26,271 bases of DNA from DATFLL01 sp035267785 (lineage in GTDB: Bacteria > Pseudomonadota > Gammaproteobacteria > DATFLL01), in assembly GCA_035267785.1 (NCBI GenBank), contig DATFLL010000110.1, positions 1 to 26,271 of the forward strand. The letters run 5' to 3'. The notes under the pieces are model-generated. The model was not told where the DNA came from and did no database searches. It worked only from the letters and a program-made list of their open reading frames with translations. Position numbers and translations under genes: made by a program. This document shows positions 13,701 through 20,572 of the stretch, piece by piece. How positions within the stretch are numbered: the stretch's first letter is position 1; each line of letters starts with the position of its first letter.

Positions 13701-14272
13701 TGGCGGTACTGGCACTGACGGCCCTTGCGCTGGCACTCGGTGCGGTGCTGGGCTATGCATCGATACGCTTTCGGGTCGAGGGCAATCCGCTGGTCGAGCA
13801 GGTCGACGCCATCCTGCCGCAGACGCAGTGCGGTCAGTGCGGCTTCGCCGGTTGCCGGCCCTACGCCGAGGCGATTGCGGCCGAGGAGGCCGACATCAAC
13901 CGCTGCCCGCCGGGCGGGGAGACGACTATCGTCGCCCTGGCCGAGCTGCTCGGGCGCGAGGCCAAACCGCTCGATCCGGAGCAGGGCGAACCGCGTCCAC
14001 CCAGCCGCGCGGTGATCGACGAGACCGAGTGCATCGGCTGCACCAAGTGCATCCAGGCCTGTCCGGTGGACGCGATAGTCGGCGCAGCCAAACAGATGCA
14101 TACCGTGATCGCCGCTGAATGCACCGGCTGCGATCTGTGTTTGCCGCCCTGTCCGGTCGACTGCATCGAAATGGTACCCATTGCCGTGACTGTCGATACC
14201 TGGAAGTGGCCGCTGCCGGTCACGCACTGGTGCGAGACCGAGACGCACCTGCGCACGGGGACCGCGTCATGA
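13697..14272 (+). CDS. rnfB: Rnf complex iron-sulfur subunit RnfB
   Basis: A 191-residue protein with an N-terminal membrane helix (residues 3-22). A [4Fe-4S] domain follows with C45, C48, C53 and C70 (QCGQCGFAGCRPYAE), then two ferredoxin clusters: C112, C115, C118, C122 and C142, C145, C148, C152. RnfB is the subunit that docks soluble ferredoxin on the cytoplasmic side, here plausibly the FdxA encoded upstream. Its stop overlaps the rnfC start (ATGA). An ATG directly follows the first one, so the start may be either codon. Confidence 0.97.
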   Translation: MMAVLALTALALALGAVLGYASIRFRVEGNPLVEQVDAILPQTQCGQCGFAGCRPYAEAIAAEEADINRCPPGGETTIVALAELLGREAKPLDPEQGEPRPPSRAVIDETECIGCTKCIQACPVDAIVGAAKQMHTVIAAECTGCDLCLPPCPVDCIEMVPIAVTVDTWKWPLPVTHWCETETHLRTGTAS

Positions 14273-15750
14273 GATTCGCGCGCCGGCTGTGGCGCTTTCC
14301 CGGCGGTCTGCGTCTCGCGGGTAACAAGGCCATGTCCCTGGCAACGCCCCTCGTCGAGGCGTCGCTGCCCGATCGCTTGATCCTGCCGCTGCGCCAGCAC
14401 ATCGGAGCGCCGGCCGAGCCGCGGGTCGCGGTCGGACAATCGGTGCGCAAGGGCGAGATCCTGGCGCAGGCCCGCGAGTATGTCAGTGCGCCGGTGCACG
14501 CGCCGACCTCCGGGCGGGTGGTGGCCATCGGCGAGCACCCCGTTCCGCACCCTTCCGGCCTCAGCGCACCGTGCATCGAGCTGGCTCCCGACGGCGAGGA
14601 TCGCTGGGACGACGGACTCGATGTCCCCGAGGATCCCTCATCGCTGTCGCCGGCGGAACTGCGTGCGCGTATCCGAGCCGCCGGCATCGTCGGGCTCGGC
14701 GGGGCGGTGTTCCCCTCGGCGGTGAAGCTCACGCCGGGTCCGCAGCAGGTCATCGACACGCTCGTCATCAACGGCGTCGAGTGCGAACCCTACATTACCT
14801 GCGACGATACATTGATGCAGACGCGCCCGCGCGACGTGGTCGAGGGGGCGCGCGTGCTGCGCCTTCTCGTCGGCGCGGCGCGCTGCATCCTGGCCGTCGA
14901 GGACAACAAGCCGCAGGCCGCGCAGGCGCTGCGTCGCGCCCTGAGCGGCGAGGCGGCGGAAAGTAACGAACCGCGCGACGGCATCGAGGTGATACAGGTG
15001 CCGACGCGTTTTCCGGCCGGCGGCGAAAAGCAGCTTATCCGGGTCCTGACCGGTCGCGAGGTGCCGCGCAGCGGTCTGCCGCTGCACATCGGCGTGGTCT
15101 GCCTGAACGTGGGAACCACCGCCGCGGTGTATGACGCCGTGTTTCGCCGCCGCCCGCTCATCTCGCGCATCGTCACCGTGACCGGTCCCGGCGTGCGGCG
15201 TCCGCGCAATCTGCTGGTGCGCCTCGGTACGCCGCTGTCGTACCTGATCGAACAGGCCGGCGGTTATGCAATCGAACGGCCCCGGCTCACCATGGGCGGT
15301 CCGATGATGGGGCTGGCGCTGTCGGACGACACCCTGCCGATCACCAAGGCGACCAACTGCGTGCTGGTCGAGCCGCAGCCGGCGGCGGCGCGGACGCTGC
15401 CTTGCATCCGCTGCGGCGCATGTGTCGATGTGTGTCCGGTGCGCTTGCTGCCACAGCAGCTGTACTGGTTCGCTCAGTCGGGACAGTACGACAAGGCGCG
15501 CGGGCACGGTGTGTTCGACTGCATCGAATGCGGCTGTTGTGCGCACGTCTGCCCGTCGAATATTCCGCTGGTACAGTACTACCGCAACGCCAAGAGCGAG
15601 ATCGCCGCGGCCGAGCGCGAGCGCAGCCGCGCCGAACGCTCGCGTCAACGCCACGAGATGCGCCAGCAGCGACTGGAGCGCGAACAGGCGGCCCGCAAGG
15701 CGCGCCGCCGGCCGGCTGCACGCTCGACGACGGAGGCCGGCCAGTCATGA
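14269..15750 (+). CDS. rnfC: Rnf complex NADH-binding subunit RnfC
   Basis: A 493-residue cytoplasmic subunit, homologous to complex I NuoF, that oxidises or reduces NAD(H) through FMN. An N-terminal lipoyl-like barrel contains VSAPVHAPTSGRVVAIG. The nucleotide/flavin region has GLGGAVFPSAVKL and INGVECEPYITCDD. Two [4Fe-4S] motifs follow: C379, C382, C385, C389 and C418, C421, C424, C428. The C-terminal tail is short, charged and coiled-coil-like (about 60 residues), without the very long Ala/Lys repeats of the enterobacterial protein. It overlaps both neighbours by four bases, so translation is coupled. Confidence 0.97.
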   Translation: MRFARRLWRFPGGLRLAGNKAMSLATPLVEASLPDRLILPLRQHIGAPAEPRVAVGQSVRKGEILAQAREYVSAPVHAPTSGRVVAIGEHPVPHPSGLSAPCIELAPDGEDRWDDGLDVPEDPSSLSPAELRARIRAAGIVGLGGAVFPSAVKLTPGPQQVIDTLVINGVECEPYITCDDTLMQTRPRDVVEGARVLRLLVGAARCILAVEDNKPQAAQALRRALSGEAAESNEPRDGIEVIQVPTRFPAGGEKQLIRVLTGREVPRSGLPLHIGVVCLNVGTTAAVYDAVFRRRPLISRIVTVTGPGVRRPRNLLVRLGTPLSYLIEQAGGYAIERPRLTMGGPMMGLALSDDTLPITKATNCVLVEPQPAAARTLPCIRCGACVDVCPVRLLPQQLYWFAQSGQYDKARGHGVFDCIECGCCAHVCPSNIPLVQYYRNAKSEIAAAERERSRAERSRQRHEMRQQRLEREQAARKARRRPAARSTTEAGQS

Positions 15751-16790
15751 TGCCCTCGGCCGCCGGTACACCCTCGCTCGCTCCCGGTGCCCGCGTCGGC
15801 GCGGTCATGCGCGAGGTGATCTATGCCTTGATACCGGCTGTCGCCGTCGGTGTGTGGTGGTTCGGCTGGGGGGTGGTCGTGAATCTCGCGCTGGCCGCGG
15901 CGACTGCATTGGCGGCCGAGGCACTCATGCTCGCCGTGCGCGGCCGACCGGTGTGGCTGTTCCTCGGCGATGCCAGCGCGCTGGTCACAGCCCTCCTGCT
16001 GGCCTTTGCCATTCCGCCGCTGGCGCCGTGGTGGCTGATCGTGTTCGGCACCGCTTTTGCCATTATCGCGGCCAAACACCTGTACGGCGGACTCGGCTTC
16101 AACCCCTTCAACCCGGCCATGGTCGGCTACGTGCTGCTGCTGGTGTCGTTTCCGCGTGAGATGAGCACCTGGCCCGCGGCCATCGGACCCGGTGTCGCGG
16201 CCTCGCCGCTGGGAATTCAGGACGTGCTGTCGCTGGTGTTTTCCGGTCACGCCGGCACCGGGCTCACGGTGGATGCGGTCTCCTCGGCGACACCCCTCGA
16301 TGCGGTGCGCACCGGTGTCGGACTCGGTCATGCGGTCGATGCCGTTCGCGCCGGCGGCGCCTTCGGGCATATCGGCGGCAAGGGCACCGAATGGGTGAAC
16401 CTGGCCGTGCTGGGCGGCGGACTGTGGCTGCTCGCGCGGCGCATCATCGGCTGGCAGATCCCGCTCGCTCTGCTCGCGACGCTGGCGGGACTGTCGGGGC
16501 TGTTTCACCTGAGCGACCCGGCGCGCTACGCCGATCCGCTGTTCCACCTGTCCACCGGCGCGAGCCTGCTCGGCGCGTTCTTCATCGCCACCGACCCGGT
16601 CAGCGCGGCCACCACGCCGCGCGGGCGCCTGTTCTACGGCGCGGGCATCGGCGCCATCACGTACGTCATCCGTACCTGGGGCGGCTATCCCGACGGGATT
16701 GCCTTTGCGGTGCTGCTGATGAATCTGGCGGCACCGACCATCGATCAGTACACGCGACCGCGGTTGTTCGGCGAAAGGAGCGGGGGGTGA
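15747..16790 (+). CDS. rnfD: Rnf complex flavin-bearing membrane subunit RnfD
   Basis: A 347-residue polytopic membrane protein related to NqrB. The covalent FMN site is the Thr in SSATPLD (T182), followed by AVRTG. Other family motifs are HLYGGLGFNPFNPAMVGY and DPVSAATTPRGR, the latter in the C-terminal half with FYGAGIGAITYVIRTWGGYPDG. I start it at the first of two adjacent ATG codons (15747), overlapping the rnfC stop; the second (15750) is equally possible. It passes electrons across the membrane core with RnfG. Confidence 0.96.
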   Translation: MMPSAAGTPSLAPGARVGAVMREVIYALIPAVAVGVWWFGWGVVVNLALAAATALAAEALMLAVRGRPVWLFLGDASALVTALLLAFAIPPLAPWWLIVFGTAFAIIAAKHLYGGLGFNPFNPAMVGYVLLLVSFPREMSTWPAAIGPGVAASPLGIQDVLSLVFSGHAGTGLTVDAVSSATPLDAVRTGVGLGHAVDAVRAGGAFGHIGGKGTEWVNLAVLGGGLWLLARRIIGWQIPLALLATLAGLSGLFHLSDPARYADPLFHLSTGASLLGAFFIATDPVSAATTPRGRLFYGAGIGAITYVIRTWGGYPDGIAFAVLLMNLAAPTIDQYTRPRLFGERSGG

Positions 16791-17491
16791 GCCGGCTTAG
16801 CGCCTGGCGTCAGTGGTTGGCCGCCGCGCGCACCAGACCGGGCGCCTACGTGGCGGTTGCCGCGACGCTGCTCGGCGCCTACGCGCTGTTCGGTACGGGT
16901 ATGGTCGCCTATACGCACGCCGTGACGCAGGGGCGCATCGCCGCCAACGAACGCGAACAACTGATGCGCGCCATTGGCACCGTTCTGCCGGCGAACGTCT
17001 ACGACAATGACCCGCTGCGCGATACGCGCCGGCTCTATGCGCCGAAGTGGCTCGGCGCAGATACCGCGCAGGTCGTCTACCGCGCGCGCCGCGGCGGCCG
17101 GCCGGCGGCCGCAGTCTTCTCCGTCGTGGCTCCGGACGGTTACGGCGGTCCCATTCACCTGTTGGTCTGTGTCGCGGCGGACGGTCGCGTGCTCGGCGTG
17201 CGCGTCGTCTCGCACCAGGAGACGCCCGGGCTGGGCGACGCCATCGACTCGGCACATTCGAATTGGGTCGGCGGATTCGCCGGCCGGCGGCTCGGCGACC
17301 CGCCGCTCAAGCGCTGGAAGGTCAAACGCGACGGCGGCGTGTTCGATCAATTCACCGGTGCGACCATCTCGCCGCGTGCGGTCGTCGGCGCGGTGCGGCG
17401 CTGCCTGCAGTATTTCCGCGCCCACCGCGAGGCGGTCTTTGCATCGGCGGCGGGGCAGCGCAGCGTACAAGAGGAGAACAACGATGAGTGA
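16787..17491 (+). CDS. rnfG: Rnf complex covalent-FMN subunit RnfG
   Basis: A 234-residue protein starting with GTG, which overlaps the rnfD stop (GTGA). One N-terminal membrane helix (about residues 20-43) anchors a periplasmic FMN-binding domain. The flavinylation motif FTGATIS has the acceptor Thr at T193. HQETPGLGD (143-151) is also conserved. The FMN would be attached by an ApbE transferase, which is not encoded in this window. Its end overlaps the rnfE start by eight bases. Confidence 0.96.
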   Translation: MSRLSAWRQWLAAARTRPGAYVAVAATLLGAYALFGTGMVAYTHAVTQGRIAANEREQLMRAIGTVLPANVYDNDPLRDTRRLYAPKWLGADTAQVVYRARRGGRPAAAVFSVVAPDGYGGPIHLLVCVAADGRVLGVRVVSHQETPGLGDAIDSAHSNWVGGFAGRRLGDPPLKRWKVKRDGGVFDQFTGATISPRAVVGAVRRCLQYFRAHREAVFASAAGQRSVQEENNDE

Positions 17492-18191
17492 CAAGGGTCT
17501 TGGCGGAATTGTCGCGGACGGTCTGTGGCACAACAATCAGGCCCTGGTCGCCATACTCGGCCTGTGCCCGCTGCTCGCGGTTTCGGCCACCGCCGTCAAC
17601 GGACTGGGATTGGGACTGGCCACCGCGCTGACACTGGTCATCACCAACACCGCGATCTCGGGCATACGCCGTTGGGTGCGCCCCGAGATCCGCATTCCGG
17701 TGTTCGTCCTGATCATCGCCTCGGTGGTGACGGTCATCGAACTGGCCATGAAGGCCTGGCTGCCGAACCTGTATCGCGTACTCGGCATCTTCGTGCCGCT
17801 CATCGTGACCAACTGCACCATCATCGGAAGGGCCGAGGCCTTCGCCTCGCGCAACACCATCGCGCGCGCCGCCCTGGACGGGCTCAGCATGGGGCTGGGT
17901 TTTACCGCAGTGCTGCTGGTCCTGGGCATGATGCGCGAGCTCATCGGCTACGGCACCCTGTTCCGCCAGGCCGGGGTGATGTTCGGCCACTACGCCGCAC
18001 AGTTGAGCGTGACTGTGCTGCACGACTACCGGGGCGTCCTGTTGGCCGTGTTGCCGCCGGGCGCCTTCATGGGACTGGCGGTGCTGATTGCGACGAAAAA
18101 CGCCATCGACCGCCGTCTGGCACGGCGCCGTACGGCGGTGATGCCCGTCCGCCTGCCCGTGAGTGCGGATACTCCGCCGAGTCCGGGTTAG
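17484..18191 (+). CDS. rnfE: Rnf complex membrane subunit RnfE
   Basis: A 235-residue, six-helix membrane protein paralogous to RnfA. LVAILGLCPLLAVS carries C28 and FVPLIVTNCTIIGRAEAFA carries C111, the partners of the RnfA cysteines for the intramembrane [2Fe-2S] cluster. GAGGAG within the rnfG end precedes the ATG. It is the last gene of the operon, so the gene order is rnfABCDGE; rnfH is at 2854-3117 instead of here. The basic C-terminal tail is followed by a GC-rich non-coding stretch. Confidence 0.97.
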   Translation: MSDKGLGGIVADGLWHNNQALVAILGLCPLLAVSATAVNGLGLGLATALTLVITNTAISGIRRWVRPEIRIPVFVLIIASVVTVIELAMKAWLPNLYRVLGIFVPLIVTNCTIIGRAEAFASRNTIARAALDGLSMGLGFTAVLLVLGMMRELIGYGTLFRQAGVMFGHYAAQLSVTVLHDYRGVLLAVLPPGAFMGLAVLIATKNAIDRRLARRRTAVMPVRLPVSADTPPSPG

Positions 18192-18527
18192 TCGCGACCC
18201 GGCCGCGGCCGCCGCGTGCGACGGGTGAGCGTTGCTCATCACGTCGGCCGAACATCGGTCAGATTTTCATTAAGCATTGAGGGGATATGTGTCGCGCCGC
18301 CTCGTGCATCCCGTGACTATGGTCACACTTTCCTGCCGTCCCTTGGGGCGCCTCGCGTCGTGGGGGCAGCACCGTCTATACTTGAGCCTGAAAGTCAGGA
18401 ACGAGCAAATCCCTATTGGAAGCAGCTGTTAGGGTGTCGCACCCCACATCCCGTGGGGCGCGGGATAGTCCGGTGGAGCGTCTTTGGCAGGACTGTATCC
18501 GAGCAACACCATTGGGCAGGGAGTGTC
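18192..18527. promoter_or_regulatory. Non-coding leader and promoter region before the signalling genes
   Basis: This 336-base gap has no convincing coding frame. It holds an inverted repeat GTGAC-N4-GTCAC at 18313-18326. A good -10 hexamer TATACT lies at 18377-18382, with no strong -35. A leader of about 140 bases follows, with a hairpin CCCCAC-ATCCC-GTGGGG at 18442-18458 and a further pair AGTCC/GGACT at 18467-18493. I recognise no riboswitch class. AGGGAG at 18518-18523 is the ribosome binding site for the kinase. Confidence 0.45.
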
Positions 18528-20069
18528 ATGAGTCCGCCCTATCCTTCCAGTCTGGTCGTCGAAACCGGGCAACATGTCGCGTTTCTCGACACGATCCTCT
18601 CGGTGTGCGCTGACCACGTCTACGTATTGGACCGCGACGGGCACTATCTGTACGTCAGTCCGTCGGCGGCGCACGACTGGGAGCTCTCAGCCAAGCGGGT
18701 GCTGGGACGCACGGGTCGCGACCTGGACCTGCCGGGCGAATCCATGCAGATCCTGGACCGCGGCCGCGAGCAGGCGCTGCGCATTGGGCGGCCAGTGACG
18801 GTCGAAGTGAGCTTCGATGTCGCCGGCGCCACGCATTTCTACGAGTCCGTCATCAGCCCGGTCAGCGGACCGTCGGGGGATGTCGAGCTGGTGGTCGTCA
18901 ACAGCTGGGACATCACCGAGCGCAAGCAGCGCGAGAATGAGCTGCGCGCAAGCGAGGACCGCTTTCGCGGCCTCCTGGAAGCCGCGCCCGACGGCATCGT
19001 TCTGGTCGACGCCGAGGGGCGCATCACGCTGGCCAATGACCAGATTGAGGCGCTGTTCGGACATCCGCGCGAGTCTATCGTCGGCCAGTCTGTAGAGGTG
19101 CTGATACCGTCGCGTTTTCGCACCGGCCACCTCGCCCACCGGGAGGCCTATCGCAGTCACCCGACGATGCGGCGCATGGGCAGCGGCATGGAGCTGTTCG
19201 GTCTGCATGCCGATGGGCACGAGTTTCCGGTGGAAGTCAGCCTCAGCCCCCTGGATAGCCGAGGCCAGGGATTCACCATCGCCGCGGTGCGCGACATCTC
19301 CGAGCGCAAGCGTGCCGATGCGGAAATACGCAGCCTCAACGACTCGCTGAACCGCAGGATCGCTGAGCTCACTGCCGTGAACGAGGAGCTAGAATCCTTC
19401 AGCTATTCGGTATCGCACGACCTGCGTGCGCCCCTGCGCTCGATCGACGGCTTCAGCCAGGCGCTGTTGGAAGATTACGCCGACGTGCTCGACGAGACGG
19501 GCGAGAATTATCTCCAGCGGCTTCGCGTCGCGAGCCAACGCATGGGCGCATTGATCGACGACCTGCTCAAGCTCTCGCGCATCACGCGTTCCGAGATCCG
19601 CATGGAGGACATAGACCTGGCCGCGATCGCGCGCGACCTCGTTGCCGAACTGCGTGCCGGCAACCCGGGGCGCGAGGTGACCGTGAACATCGAGCAGCCG
19701 CTGCCCGCGCACGGCGATCGGGCGCTGCTGCGCGTGGTACTCCAAAATCTGATAGGCAACGCATGGAAATTCACCTCCCATCGCACCGAGCCCGTTATCC
19801 GGATAGGACGTCGGGCAATGGAGAACGGCGAGTGTTTCTACGTCGAGGACAACGGCGCGGGCTTTGACATGAGATACGTCGATCGCCTGTTCGGCCCGTT
19901 CCAGCGCCTGCATCGCATGGATGAGTTCGAGGGTAACGGCATCGGTCTGGCCACGGTGCAGCGTGTGATGCGCCGCCACGGCGGGCGAATCTGGGCCACC
20001 GGCGAGGAGGACCGCGGGGCGTGCTTCTGTTTCACCCTGCCGGGATTGTCCGGGCCGGCGCCCGGCTAA
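18528..20069 (+). CDS. PAS-PAS sensor histidine kinase (phytochrome-kinase-like core)
   Basis: A 513-residue protein with no membrane segments, so probably a cytoplasmic sensor. PAS domain 1 spans about residues 15-131, ending in DITERK. PAS domain 2 spans about 140-262, ending in DISERK. A short coiled coil (264-290) leads to the HisKA helix with the phospho-acceptor H297 in YSVSHDLRAPLRSIDGF. The ATPase domain has the N box QNLIGNAWKFT (406-416), DNGAGFD (441-447) and GNGIGLA (469-475). The FSYSVSHDLRAPLR form is typical of bacteriophytochrome-type kinases that pair with small Rcp1-like receivers, one of which is encoded next. The frame is open upstream, but the ATG at 18528 is preferred for its ribosome binding site and the PAS start. 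The signal is unknown. Confidence 0.93.
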   Translation: MSPPYPSSLVVETGQHVAFLDTILSVCADHVYVLDRDGHYLYVSPSAAHDWELSAKRVLGRTGRDLDLPGESMQILDRGREQALRIGRPVTVEVSFDVAGATHFYESVISPVSGPSGDVELVVVNSWDITERKQRENELRASEDRFRGLLEAAPDGIVLVDAEGRITLANDQIEALFGHPRESIVGQSVEVLIPSRFRTGHLAHREAYRSHPTMRRMGSGMELFGLHADGHEFPVEVSLSPLDSRGQGFTIAAVRDISERKRADAEIRSLNDSLNRRIAELTAVNEELESFSYSVSHDLRAPLRSIDGFSQALLEDYADVLDETGENYLQRLRVASQRMGALIDDLLKLSRITRSEIRMEDIDLAAIARDLVAELRAGNPGREVTVNIEQPLPAHGDRALLRVVLQNLIGNAWKFTSHRTEPVIRIGRRAMENGECFYVEDNGAGFDMRYVDRLFGPFQRLHRMDEFEGNGIGLATVQRVMRRHGGRIWATGEEDRGACFCFTLPGLSGPAPG

Positions 20070-20113
20070 CCAGAACCCATCCCCCGGGAGCATTGTCCAA
20101 GCAACGAGGTCTC

Positions 20114-20572
20114 ATGAGCGAGGAGTACTCAATATCCATGGACGATCTGCAGCACATCCTGCTGGTCGAGGACAACCAGGATGACATCGAGCTGACCCTG
20201 CGGGCGTTTCGCAAGAACAAGCTGTCCAACCGCATCGATGTCGCCCGGGACGGTGAAGAAGCGCTCGAGATGCTGTTCGATGCCGCCGGAGACGGGGGAG
20301 CGGCCCTGCCGCAGTTCGTGCTCCTCGATTTGAAGCTTCCCAAGGTCGACGGCCTCGAGGTCCTGGAGCAGATCCGCTCGGACAAGCGTACGCGGATGCT
20401 GCCGGTGGTGGTGCTCACTTCGTCCGCCGAGGATATCGACCTGCGCCGCGCCTACGAACTCGGTGCGAACAGCTATGTGCGAAAACCGGTCGATTACCAG
20501 GAGTTCATTCAGGCCGTTCGCCAGCTCGGCCTGTACTGGCTCATCGTCAACTACCCGCCGCCCGCCCCATGA
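20114..20572 (+). CDS. Stand-alone response regulator, Rcp1-like
   Basis: A 152-residue single receiver domain without an output domain. The phosphorylation site is D72 in VLLDLKLPKVDG, with acidic residues E19-D20, switch T102 and K124. The insertion before D72 (AGDGGAALPQ) and the LEQIRSDKRTRMLPVVVLTSS pattern are typical of the Rcp1 class encoded beside PAS/phytochrome kinases. It likely receives phosphate from the preceding kinase and may act as an intermediate or sink. Its stop overlaps the next gene's start (ATGA). Confidence 0.93.
   Translation: MSEEYSISMDDLQHILLVEDNQDDIELTLRAFRKNKLSNRIDVARDGEEALEMLFDAAGDGGAALPQFVLLDLKLPKVDGLEVLEQIRSDKRTRMLPVVVLTSSAEDIDLRRAYELGANSYVRKPVDYQEFIQAVRQLGLYWLIVNYPPPAP

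Noticed and set aside
18191..18222. GC-rich inverted sequence after rnfE as a terminator
   Set aside because: Pairing is interrupted, the stem arms are far apart and no T run follows, so the support is too weak for a call.
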